In this document: positions 34,315 through 45,655 of the stretch, piece after piece | Layout: each line of letters starts with the position of its first letter | Numbering within the stretch: the stretch's first letter is position 1 | Assembly: GCA_029255685.2 (NCBI GenBank) | Contig: CM055320.2 | Location: 8,356,614 to 8,420,613, forward strand | Direction: 5' to 3' | DNA: 64,000 nucleotides | From: Silene conica | Lineage: Eukaryota; Streptophyta; Magnoliopsida; Caryophyllales; Caryophyllaceae | Made by a program: the position numbers and the translations under genes | The notes under the pieces: generated by a model | Told to the model about the DNA's origin: nothing | Database searches by the model: none | Seen by the model: the letters and a program-made list of their open reading frames with translations, nothing else

Positions 34315-34805
34315 CAGGCCATGAAATTTTACTTTTGTGTTTTTCATAAAGTTTTAAAAACTGAAAAATCGTGTTCTGCCGCTAAGTCGGTCGATCGACC
34401 CCCTGTTGCGGTCGGTCGACCGCCTCCTGCGTATTTTTCTGTTTCGACAGTCTTTCTTTTGTGAGTAATCGATCTTGTTTTCGATTCCTGTTTACATATT
34501 GTTAATTAATCGATATTCTTGACAATATGTGAACCCTTGTTAATGTTAATTTTGATTTACTCGTTTTAATCAAAGTTTAAAAGGTAAAAACTTGTTTTGA
34601 TTTCAAAAAGTGCAGCGTTTTGCGTTTTCTGAAACTCGTTTTTACTATTTGTTGGTCGGTCGACCTGATTGATAGGTCGGTCGACTCCACTTTCGTTTTT
34701 TTTCTTTTCCTTTTTTCTTTTGTTGAGATGAGAGTTCACTCATGACGGTTCCAAGGGATGATTCATGTCAGCCGACCCCAAAACATTTTGGGACTAAGGC
34801 TCTGA

Positions 34806-34865
<60 letters not shown>

Positions 34866-36246
34866 CGGTCGACCCCATGTAGAGGTCGGTCGACCTCGAC
34901 CCCTGTAAAAGACTCGTTTTTATTTTTCGAAAATAACCTGTTTTATTTTCCCATGGCCTTTAGTAATATACTATATACGGAAATAGTATATTATTAATTT
35001 TGTGAAACGGTTCACCCTCGTTTGATACATATTATTTTAAAACGGTTTAAGATAATAGGATTATAAATTCATTAAAATTGGGTGATTAAAACGGTATAAT
35101 CACATAATTTTAATCCCATAAAGGTGGTTTGGTAAAATTTGTTAATCATAATAACAGTATTATGTCATGTATAAATTTTATTTAGTTGATGCATTTTATT
35201 TATCGTCATGTTGAATGCCTTGTGAATGCTTTCTATAACGTATTTAATTTTGCAAACGGTTGTAACTTAGTGTGGCCTTAGTAGATTGTGTTACCGTAAT
35301 GATGGAACACAGTCTTGCTTGTAACTTTGAGATCTTGTATCTCCGTTTTGGGTTTTTGCCATGTAATTACTTTTGTATTTGAATTAGAATGTAAATAGGG
35401 TTATATTTGTAATTTAAATTAGTAATTTTGTGAAAACCAAAGACGGAGATCGGATGCTCACTCCCGCTGCAAGGACCAAGATGGAACATCAAGACAAGCT
35501 TCTAGGGTCCAACGGTGGATTCCAAGTTGTTTTATGTTTATTTTGGTAGGACATGCCACACTAGGACTTTTATTTACGTTTATTGCATTTATTTTTATGC
35601 TTTCATCGATAATAGCTTGCATCATATTCCGCCTAAAACCAAACCACCTATAACATGCCTGAAAACTGACTCATGTAGAGGTTACGCGTTAGTTTTCTGT
35701 GACAATACAGTTGTCACATGTCAATTGCAAAGCCATCACTTTATTTCATTCATTCACGCATATGCTAGATATTATTTCACTTAAAATGGATAAATAAAAG
35801 TTGTTGGGGTCTTCCTCGTATAACCAAAAATTGAGAATAGTCTTTATAAATCAGACTCCCATGAATCCCTTCTTCGTCGGTAGACATAATATGACCCCTT
35901 CTACGTCGGGTAAGTGGGAACAGATGATTTATTTTATCTCAACATCATGGTCACTCGATAATATCTAGCGACAGAGATGGACTAATAGATAGGATTTACG
36001 GAAATCTATTGACCAAGAGTTCCAACGGTGGAATTAGCCAAAGTGTGGGCTTATCAATATACGGAAATTGAGTCTTGGGATCGTTTATATAATTATTCAG
36101 GGAGATCAATTATATAAATGCATGAGTCTACGAGTTTAAATTTCAATTTAATATAGACATAAATCACAACAATGAGTTGCTTATATGGTTCTGTTTTATC
36201 TTCTTTTCAGTGTAGAACACGTTCAAATTAAACTGCTGTATAACTA
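34315..36246 (+). other. copia-2 leader with GGTCGACC palindromes
   Basis: Same layout as the copia-1 leader. Palindrome pairs lie at about 34385-34425 (GGTCGATCGACC and CGGTCGACCG), 34652-34686 and 34863-34895. The last two are separated by the SINE-like insertion. Confidence 0.7.
34724..34864 (+). mobile_element. SINE 3' domain with (GTT)n tail inserted in the copia-2 leader
   Basis: The segment contains CAGCCGACCCC and GGGACTAAGGCTCTGATG followed by about 19 GTT repeats (34806-34864). This CCGACCCC...TAAGGCT...(TTG)n arrangement is the shared 3' end of several plant SINE families. No A or B box is present, so it is 5'-truncated. copia-1 lacks it at the corresponding place. Confidence 0.65.
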
Positions 36247-39200
36247 ATGGCTGGTGAAGACCCAATGCCAAGTGCCAAGCTAGCACGTGAATCCTGGCTA
36301 AAAGCCTTCATGGACTCCATGAATCAGTCTACTAGACTGAGGAATGATGGGTCAAACTTCTCTGACTGGGAGGCAGCACTACGGAATGCTGCCATTGCTG
36401 ACGGAAAGCTTAAGTACTTAACTGAGCCAATTCCGGCACACCCAGGAACTGGAGCTAGAGCTAACGAAGTTCGCGCTCATAGCGACTTCGTCATGGAAGC
36501 GGGTGCGATAAAGAACGTACTCATCTATGCAATGGAATCCAATTTGCAAAGACGCTTCATAGCCCATGGTGCAAACAAGATTTTCACCACGCTCACTAAC
36601 GAATTCTCAAAGGCTCCGAGGATCGTTTCTTATGAGCATACCTGTCGCTTCTTTGAGGCGAAACTCCAGAAGGGCCAAGCTGTTAGCCCACATATTCTTC
36701 ACATGATTGAGAATATCGAAAAACTGGAGGCCCTAAACTGCAAGATCAGTGAGAACATAATCGTTGATCGAATGCTTCATTCGTTTCATGATGGGTTCGC
36801 CCTCTTTAGGGCCAACTATTACATGAACGACATGAAGAAGACTCCTCATGAGCTCCACTCCCTTCTCGTACAGACCGAGAAGGATCTGAAATTAAGTGGG
36901 AGCGTGAAGCAAGATGTTCTCATGATTTCCAGTAAGGGTAAGGGTAAGGGTAAAGCTAAAGCTCAGGGCGACCTAACAGTAGGCAAACCCAAGTTTAAGA
37001 AGTCAGGATTTACTAAGAGTGGGCCAGGTGAGTCAAGCAACTCACAGGGCAAAATAAAGAGCAAGGATACTAGCATGGAATGTCACCATTGCCACAAGAC
37101 TGGGCATTGGAGGCGCTCATGCCCCGTGTATCGTGAGGACATTAAGGCAGGCCGCGTTACTTCTGTTGGTATGTCTTCTTCTTCTTTTATTCACATGATT
37201 GAGATTAACCATGCAAGTTACGGAACTTGGGTACTAGATACTGGTTGTGGTTCTCATCTATGTAATCATGTGCAGGGCCTCCGAAACCAAGAACCCCTCA
37301 TCAAGGGTGAGGTTGACCTGCGTGTCGGGAATGGAGCACGTGTTGCTGCAGTCTCGAGGGGAACATACGTGATCCAGCTTCCAAGTGGATTTGAGTTATC
37401 TTTATATAACTGTTATTATGTTCCTTGTTTGTCCAAAAACATTATTTCAGTTTCTGCGCTTGACAAACTTGGTTTTTCATTTGTAATAGAAAATAACAGT
37501 TGTATTTTCTCATTACACAATATGATTTATGGCAAGGCAGTTTCCATGAATGGAATTTATGTTTTAGATCAAACCACTGAAATATTACATGTGAATAATA
37601 AGAGATTAAAGGTAGGTGACAAAGATCAAACTTACCTATGGCATTGTCGTATGGGACACATAAATGAGAAACGCGTAAAACAGCTCATATAGAATGGAGC
37701 TATCTCGGCCTTTGATTTCGAATCATATGGAACATGTGAATCATGTCTCATCGGTAAGATGACTCGTATTTCCTTCAAAGGTGTTGGAATGCGCGCTGCC
37801 GACCTATTAGGACTCATACATACGGACGTATGTGGCCATATGTCGATCAACGCACGAGAAGGCTATAAGTATTTCATCACTTTCACGGATGATTTGAGTA
37901 GATATGGCTATGTCTACTTAATGAAGCATAAAAGTGAATCCTTTGACAAGTTCAAAGAATACCAGAATCGGGTACAGAACCAGCTGGGAAGAAAGATTAA
38001 AGCACTACGTTCTGATCGTGGTGGTGAGTATCTTTCACACGAATTTGATCAACACCTTAAAGACCGTGGCATCGTGCTACAGTTGACTCCACCTGGAACA
38101 CCACAATTAAATGGTGTGTCCGAACGGAGAAATCGAACTTTACTTGATATGGTTCGATCCATGATGAGTCACACCGTTGTGCCTGATTCATTGTGGGGCT
38201 ATGCTCTTTTGTCGGCCGCTCTAATACTTAACCGAAGTCCGTCTAAAGCTGTTGACAAGTCTCCATACGAACTATGGAAGGGAACGGTCCTAACTTGTCT
38301 TTTATTCGGGTTTGGGGCTACGAGGCTTATGTCAAGTGGAGACACGAGGATAAGCTCGGCCCGCGATCGGTCAAGACATACTTTATAGGCTATCCAAAGG
38401 GAACTTTTGGTCATTACTTCTACTCGCCAACCGAACAACGTGTTTTTGTTGCGGCTAGTGCGACGTTCTTAGAGAAAGAATTTCTCGAGAACAAGTCGAG
38501 TAATAGAACCTTCGATTTATCGGAGGTTCAGGAACCAACTACCGAGCAACCATTGGAGGAAACAGTTCCATCAACCGAGGCTGCGGTAGATATTCCTGAG
38601 GAACCTAGGAGGTCGGGAAGAGTCTCCATTCCTCCGGACAGATACATTGGTATGGTCGAGGAACATGATATGGATGACGTCTTACTCCTAGAGGGTAATG
38701 AACCCTCAACCTATAAAGGTGCCATGACCAGTTCTGACTCAAAGCTATGGCTAGAAGCCATGCAATCCGAGATGGACTCCATGTATGAGAACAACGTGTG
38801 GGATCTTGTGGATCTACCTGCAAAGGTACGCCCCCTTCAATGCAAATGGCTTTACAAGATAAAGCATGCCGTGGAAGGAAAACAAGATATCCACAAGGCA
38901 AGACTAGTTGCTAAAGGTTTCACCCAAGTGTCAGGCTTGCACTACGATGAGATCTTTGCACCCGTAGTCATGCTACGTTCCATTCGGATTATCTTAGCGA
39001 TAGCCGCATTTCATGATTATGAAATATGGCAAATGGACGTTAAAACCGCCTTCTTAAACGGTTATTTGGAGGAAGAGTTGTACATGGTACAACCCGAGGG
39101 TTTTATTGATCCAGAACATCCTAAGAAGGTTTGCAAGCTTAAGCGTTCCATCTATGGACTTAAGCAAGCATCGCGGAGTTGGAATCATCGCTTCGACCAA

Positions 39201-40073
39201 GTGATAAAAGAGAATGGATTCATTCGATCAGTCGAGGAAACATGTCTCTATATCAAGTCGAGTGGGAGCAAGATTGTCTTCCTAGTACTGTATGTCGATG
39301 ACATACTCTTGATTGGGAATGACATACCTCTCCTTTCTTCGGTTAAAGCATGGTTGAAAAACCATTTCCAGATGAAAGATCTGGGAGAGGCACAAAGAAT
39401 TTTGGGCATCCGTATCTACAGGGATAGATCACGACGGATGTTGTCTCTCAGTCAAGAGTCTTACATAGATAAGATTCTAGAGAGATTCAGGATGACGAAC
39501 TGCAAGAAAGGGTTCCTTCCTATGACTACTGGGCTTCACTTGAACAAGTCTCAAGAAGCTAAGACATTGGAAGAGAAAGAGCGCATGAGTCGGATTCCTT
39601 ATGCTTCGGCAATAGGATCGATCATGTATGCCATGATATGCACACGTCCAGACGTTGCATATGCATTGAGTATGACCAGTCGATTCCAAGCTCATCCAGG
39701 TGAACAACACTGGATGGCCGTGAAAAACATTCTTAAGTACCTACGGAGGACTAAAGATTGGGGATTGACTTACGGAGGCGACTCGACGCTCTGCGCCACG
39801 GGTTACGCAGATGCTAGCTTCCAAACGGATCGAGATGACTCGAAATCTCAGTCTGGATTCGTTTTAACTCTTAATGGCGCTGCTGTCAGCTGGAAAAATA
39901 CTAAACAAATTGTTATAGCAGATTCTACATCTGAGTCCGCGTAAAAGGAGATATTTATTGATAAGATCGCTACGGATGACAACATAGCTGATCCTTTCAC
40001 AAAAGCATTACCACGTGATAAGCATGAAGGGCACATTCATTCCATAGGAATTAGATGTGTTCCTAAGTTGTAG
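36247..40073 (+). pseudogene. copia-2 gag-pol polyprotein, three inactivating changes
   Basis: The ATG at 36247 starts an intact Gag with CCHC knuckle and the DTGCGSH protease motif. The frame is cut by TAG at 37690-37692, where copia-1 has CAG, a C-to-T change at the gag-pre-integrase region. It reopens in the same frame through the integrase triad. It then shifts at about 38290, where one C of CCC is missing compared with copia-1. RT is complete in the new frame and keeps the normal SIYGLKQA and YVDD motifs. Near 39938 about 205 bp present in copia-1 (roughly 20842-21047) are absent, removing the TESEYYA and YCDNSG parts of RNase H and causing a stop at 39942-39944. It cannot make a complete polyprotein. 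Confidence 0.95.
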
Positions 40074-40935
40074 TACTCTTTTATGAATTCATGTAATAAT
40101 TCATTCTCTTGTGTACTCTATTCAACCTCATTGTTATGATATATAATGTTTTGTTTTTCATGTGGAATTGTACGCCAATTTTGAATACCACAAAGTGAAC
40201 TGATTAACATTACATCGTTTTAGTCCTTGATTACCCACTTGAGCTGAAAACTCAGGTAATCATTTTGTGACGTTGGTTGATGGTGGGTTCAACGAGCCAT
40301 AAGTCACACGGCTGACTGACCAATCACAAAGGCGAGTTATACGGATATCTCGTAGGAGACACCGTGACAACGTTATGGAGTCCTAAATGTTTTATAACAT
40401 TGGGTGCCAGGTCGTGGATAGGACCTCCATAGTGTTCCTTAGAGTCGAGTCTTTTGACTTTCAACTGTCTCTTGAGATTAAGGCAGATTTTGGGTAACTT
40501 TGGTTTCTTTCCCACGGTCATCGTAACAGGGGCCAAGAGGATTTTTTCTGGGTTATTTCATGCTGCGCGATATCGGCAGGATACGAGTTGAGGGAAATAT
40601 CAAAACCCTTATCAGGATTTTATCATTTCTCATGGCCACTCGAGGAGTAGTAACTGAAATGCATGGCCATGCTCGAATACAGATTCGTTTTATCAGTTAA
40701 GTTACTCTCTAGTCGGGGAAACCACTCTTGATACAAATCGCTTGTGAGATACGACCTTTGCGAATGCGGATTTGCAAATTGTCTTACAATGAGTGGGAGA
40801 AATTTTAAAAGGATATGAGAATCGGTTATCGCACCTACACTTGTACGGACAAGTGGGAGTTTGTTGGAGCTTGTGTCCTCCACATGTAGTGTGATAACGT
40901 CATTGCACATACCCTTGTACGGACAAGTGGGAGAT
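40074..40935 (+). other. copia-2 3' UTR, polypurine tract and duplicated module
   Basis: Non-coding. Polypurine tract at 40925-40935. The diverged LTR-start copy (TGTTGGAGC) at 40862 lies 74 bp before the LTR, exactly as in copia-1, so the duplication predates both insertions. Confidence 0.75.
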
Positions 40936-41927
40936 TGTTGGGGCTGGTGTCCTTGACAATTAAGTACAATGACTTATTAAATCTCTTTAAGGATCACAAG
41001 GGCATACTTCAGTATTATTACCAGTTGATCCACGTTTATCAATAACGGTTGGCTTGCTAGATAAGTTTGACGTTATTGTCATACGGATGGCGGTGATCAA
41101 CTGGTCCCTATACGTCACACCTATAGGACACGTTTGAGAGATGTGAAGGTATGAAAATACAGTCACATTTATGCCGGATACGACTAAACAGTTAGTCAGA
41201 GGTATTGACTATTAAATTAGTTAATAAGATGTTGAGATTATTATTTAATACGGATTAAATAATTTTAGCTAACACGGATTACATGATTAATTCGTAAATT
41301 AAATATAAACGGTTATATTTAATTAAATATTTTATTCGCGTATTAATATAAACAGTTATATTAATTTGGGTAATTATACAATATCGTAATTTTATCAGAC
41401 CATTATTAATACATCGACTGCATTAATATCTGATAACACGTATGCGATTTATAATAAAAATCCCGCAAATAATATTTAACAAAACGGGTCGAATCATGCA
41501 AAGGAATAAGGTAAGAGTGGAGAAAGCCCACTCTCACCCTAATTCGGCCGACCCACCCGATTGCTACATAAGGAGAGTCCTTCTCCTTATGTCAGCAACT
41601 GTTGAATCATAATTCTCACAATTAGGGTTTTTGAGAGCATTCTTCTCCCAAAAACTCAGATCTCACATCTAAAACCTCAATAGCTCTCCCCATATTGCAA
41701 GGCAATTGGAGAGTATTTTCTAGCACACGCGGCATCATCTCAAACAAAGTTTTGGGTGCAAGTTATAGGAGGGAATTTACTTTAATTCCTGTTCTTAGGC
41801 CTATTCAAGCAAGGACCCAATGTTGTATTCTTTTTCATGTTTTTGTTTATCTTATGACAATAATCGCAACTGTAATTTTCATTATAATCCTGCAAGTTTA
41901 GGGCGAATACATGCTTTATTCCCCACA
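40936..41927 (+). repeat. copia-2 3' LTR
   Basis: 992 bp, about eleven differences from 33309-34300. Confidence 0.95.
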
Positions 41928-42589
41928 AAATATTCGGAGGACATCAAATGATGAGTATCAAAACCTCCTCTGCCGGTAAACTCGATAGCCTTCAATGTAT
42001 GCTGGTATTTGCTCAAAAGCGGAGGCGTCATTAGGTCCATCAGCAAAATGATGCACCATTAGGTCCATCAGCAAAATCACCCACCGTACTGTCAGAAGGT
42101 GTAGTCGCAGGGGTAGAAACTTTTTTGCCCTTCCTTCTTGCATGCTCAAATGCGGACTTGTTCCGAGTAGTAGAACTCCTCGGTCTCCCTTTGGGGTTTT
42201 CTCGAATCTGAGGTAGTGGACGAATATCCTCTTCTGCCGGATGGAGACCATCTCGCAGTTTCTCAATGATTATTCGTCTCTTCGCCGAATCACTACCTTT
42301 AGCTTGCGCTATAAGCGCCTCAAACTCATCATCATCGGTCTTCGGCATTTGTTCGGGACTGTCGTACACCAAAGTCCTCCAAAACGAGTGCACATCCTCA
42401 AGATGGACCCTTCTACCATTTCTTTGCAACAGAATCAAAATGCAAACACAAGGCAACCCATGAGTAACCTGTAGCACACATCCATAGTGTTCTTCAAGCC
42501 TGTTCCCCAGCTCAATCCCTCTCTCAATCTCAGCTTCCATGATCGTAATGGCTTTGCAAGACACTTGTCCTCGCAATAAGGAGAATATC
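41928..42589 (-). pseudogene. Mutator/FAR1-type transposase C-terminus leading to an OTU domain (fragment 2)
   Basis: The minus strand encodes a region with CVLQVTHGLPCVC, a zinc-binding-like motif of MULE/FAR1 transposase relatives. HLEDVHSFWRTLVY, an acidic and basic helical stretch and NPKGRPRSSTTR follow; such order precedes OTU-type domains in several plant MULE-derived proteins. The frame is open from 42589 to about 42040, then a shift occurs. EQIPAYIEGY in another frame matches the usual linker before the OTU domain. The right edge is the TRIM target duplication ATATC (42585-42589) and the left edge the copia-2 duplication AAATA. Reading through both insertions keeps the frame at the TRIM junction, supporting one original gene. 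Confidence 0.65.
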
Positions 42590-42793
42590 TGTAACAAATG
42601 GACCCACCACGGTCGTAACACATCCCCAATAAGATGGGAGGTATGCCTTTGGGCCCATTATTTGTCCTCACTTAAGCCCAAAAGCACAAGGCCTTGTTAC
42701 TAAGTGGTGGGTGGAAGTTATTATAAACATATCACAATCCTCACATTCTACCGATGTGGGACAACTTTCCTCTCATACTCTTGGGGTGTTACA
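42590..42793 (-). repeat. TRIM 3' LTR
   Basis: 204 bp, pairs with 63501-63704. Confidence 0.85.
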
Positions 42794-42940
42794 AACTCCC
42801 CCACTTAAAGAACACAACGTCCTCGTTGTGCCTCAAACTTGACCGCAGCCAAACCCAGAATCCTCCCCCGCTAGGTTGGTGACCCGGGTACTCCCGACCA
42901 CAGGCTCACCACACGGTCGCAGGGTCGCTCTGATACCATT

Positions 42941-43061
42941 TGTAACAACCCGACCGCCACCGTTATAACACAAACCCAATAAGATGAGTGTGCACTTTTG
43001 GGCCCGTTAATTTTCCTCACTTAAGCCCAAAAGCACAAGACCTTGTTACTAAGTGGTGGGG
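42941..43061 (-). repeat. Diverged, truncated internal TRIM LTR
   Basis: Starts TGTAACAACCCGACC right after a second primer-site copy (42927-42938) and follows the 204-bp LTR for about 120 bp. It then jumps into interior sequence (TTGTGCCTCAAACTTGAC), so the rest of the LTR was deleted. Confidence 0.75.
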
Positions 43062-43731
43062 TTGTGCCTCAAACTTGACAACAACCAGGGCCAGAATTGT
43101 AACAACCCGGATTATAAAACAAAGGCAAAACATAATATAAATGAATATCAGAGTGTAACTCAATGATAACTGGGTTAAGGTGGCGGAAACACCTTACCCA
43201 AATCCGGATCGATACTCAAAACGAAAACCAAACTAATACATTATTCAAAGGTTCTTAAAAACTTAAAGCAAAGGTCCTAAACAATTTATTAAGCTCGCTT
43301 CGCACATTCCCCAAGCAAGCATCAACCAAACAACAACAACCTGAACAACCTGAGAAGGGGGTCGACAATCAGTCGGGAGTAACTAGATGCTCTCCAAGTC
43401 ATGTTTACAACAATTGAATGTAACCAACAATCAATAACAATTGAAATGCAAAACAAGTAAACATGTGAGATCATCTATACTCATGAAAGTCCAATCAAAC
43501 TTACCGTTATCTGAAGACATATTACGACGATCATGTGAGGTTACAACACAACATGACATGAAAGCAAACTTACCATACCATGATATTCTCGACACCAGAC
43601 GAATGAAACCAAACGAACCTAGACCATATGCGACCACTAGACCATGAACATTGATAACCCGAAATAGCACACGATCTAAAGCACACAAGGCACAAAGCTA
43701 GCATCAAAGCATAGCGAATAGAGCGAACGCC

Positions 43732-44151
43732 GCTAGAGCATTTAACTGATGACTCTAGCTGGCAGAGCATTTAACTGATGACTCTGTCGGGTGTGAAGTA
43801 TTTAACTGATACTCCACGGTACTATGTATAGCGTATCACCACTGCCTATATGCCTAAGACCTGGCCAGACCTCTCGATGCATTAACTGTACATCGAACGA
43901 CACTCGGGACCCAGAACGTTTAACTGACGAATCTGGCCACCCCCGAACATAGACCAAATAAACCCCCGAAGGGCAGCACTAATTCATTTCGATAGTATTT
44001 AACTGATACTACCGTCATCTATTCGACTAGCCAACAAACACTTGCACAGTTTAACTAACTGCACACACAATAGAACAGTTGAACTGACTGTCCAACTCAT
44101 GCGTGAATAACATCACGACTCAACACAGCAGAACAGTTTAACTGACTGTTC
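43732..44151. repeat. Stem-loop array A, nine units with loop TTAACTG (left LTR)
   Basis: Units at 43732-43759, 43763-43786, 43791-43817, 43874-43896, 43911-43936, 43993-44011, 44047-44061, 44073-44093 and 44131-44151. Each has a TTAACTG loop, with one TTAACTA and one TGAACTG. The arms differ but stay complementary: GCTAGAG/CTCTAGC, CAGAG/CTCTG, TCGATG/CATCGA, CCAGA/TCTGG, TAGTAT/ATACTA, GAACAGT/ACTGTTC. The seventh unit is weak (4 bp). Confidence 0.8.
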
Positions 44152-44249
44152 AACTCAAATGCATAGGAGTATCCAACGACATATGCAAACACAATATTAT
44201 TTACAATAACGGAACACAACTCAACATGTGAATCAAGTATAAACAACCA

Positions 44250-44646
44250 AAGTTATAGTAACTTTAACTATAACATAAGTAATGGATGCGAGGTTATACT
44301 AACCTCGACTATAACTTCCATATATGGCTTGAGGTGATAGTAACCTTAGCCAAACCATGACACGAACCTAAAGTTATACTAGCACCAACCATAACCTTGA
44401 GTCATACCTCAGGTTTACATTAGTCTCAGCTATAACTTTAGCTCGCAACCCAAAGTTATATTAGCTTCAGCTATAACTTTAACTTGCAACTCAAAGTTAT
44501 ATAAACTTCAGCTATAACTTTGACTCGCAACTCAAAGTTATATTAACTTCAACTATAACTTTGAGTCGTACTCAAGGTTGTACTAGTTTCAGCTATAACC
44601 TTGAATCATATTTTCAAGGTTACACATACTTCAACTATAACCTTGA
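44250..44646. repeat. Stem-loop array B, ten units of about 40 bp with 11-nt loops (left LTR)
   Basis: Units start near 44250, 44290, 44331, 44370, 44411, 44452, 44491, 44530, 44572 and 44614. The best is 44530-44566, with a perfect 13-bp stem (ACTCAAAGTTATA and its complement). Loops are 11 nt and follow roughly NTARCTTCARC. Units 9 and 10 change both arms together (AAGGTT/AACCTT in place of AAAGTT/AACTTT). Units 3-5 are degraded. Confidence 0.85.
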
Positions 44647-45655
44647 GCAACGCCCTTGGCCGTTACCCGTGTCGCCATCTAGGGTTTTCCTCGCGAACCC
44701 TAGTTGCGCGCACGACACCCATAACGACTTATCAACACATTATAATCCACAATTACGATAATAAAACATACATGGATATATGAAGCACAATTAATTCATG
44801 ACAATAAATAATCAAACATGTACTAATCGTACAAACAATCATTAAATCATATTAATCACATCAATTGGCATAAACACAATTAAAAGAGAAACACCTAGTT
44901 ACCTTTTTAGCAATTAATGAGAACGTCCATAAAGAATACGACCAACAAAGCCTTGTCTCCAACACGTGTCAATAACCCCAAAAGGCAACTTTAAAGAAAG
45001 CGTAAATCCAAATCCTTATGATAGAAATTGTACCAAACCATCACTCTTTCGAAGACGCCAAAAAGAAAGACTTCTTCTTTAAACACAAAACAAGAGACCC
45101 AAAACATAGGTCTAAAGGTCCATACAAATAATTCCCAATAAAATATTTTGAATATAATATATTGTAGAAGTAAGAGCAAGGATTGTGAAAATATAATTTA
45201 TGTATGAGTTTTGAAGAATAAAAGATATTCAACAATGGAGTTAAAGGGAGAAAAAAGAGAAAATAGACGAGAAAGAGGGAGAAAGTGGCGCGGCACTTTC
45301 ATGTGAAAAATAAAAGGTTTGACCTAGTTGCTTGCTAGGTTAAATCTATTTATAAGGAGATTAACTAATGGGCTTTTGGTCCATTAGCTCATACAATGGA
45401 TTATCTGATTATAAATTGGATTGAGCCATATTAAAACGTAAAGAGAACTTGAAATAGAAAAGTAATTATTAAATTAAAATAATAAAATTGTGCACGGACA
45501 TTTTAACCCATCCAAAAGTAGATTAAACGGAAATAATTAAATAGAGAACGGAGCTATAAATATATAATTCCAAAACCCATTAATAAACTTCGAAATAATT
45601 AATTAAATAAAATACTTTCATAATAAAATATTATTATAAAATACGGGGTGTTACA

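Larger units (their letters stand above)
33304..41932 (+). mobile_element. copia-2: second copy of the copia-1 family, TSD AAATA, multiply broken
   Basis: LTRs of 992 bp (33309-34300 and 40936-41927) are flanked by AAATA at 33304-33308 and 41928-41932, total 8619 bp. I count about eleven LTR mismatches, so it is clearly older than copia-1. The internal sequence is close to copia-1 throughout. It differs by a SINE-like insertion in the leader, a nonsense mutation, a 1-nt deletion and a deletion of about 205 bp in RNase H. It interrupts the minus-strand Mutator/OTU pseudogene. Confidence 0.95.
43098..45655 (-). repeat. LARD-2 3' LTR
   Basis: 2558 bp. Contains stem-loop array A (43732-44151) and array B (44250-44646). 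The rest is AT-rich. Short frames recur identically in the other LTR simply because the LTRs are nearly identical. Confidence 0.95.

Noticed and set aside
43431..43688. Frames present in both LARD-2 LTRs (also 61192-61449)
   Set aside because: Identity follows from LTR duplication; no sign of coding constraint.
43732..44151. CRISPR-like array
   Set aside because: The repeated core is only 7 nt, spacings vary and the flanking arms are complementary to each other; the setting is a plant LTR.
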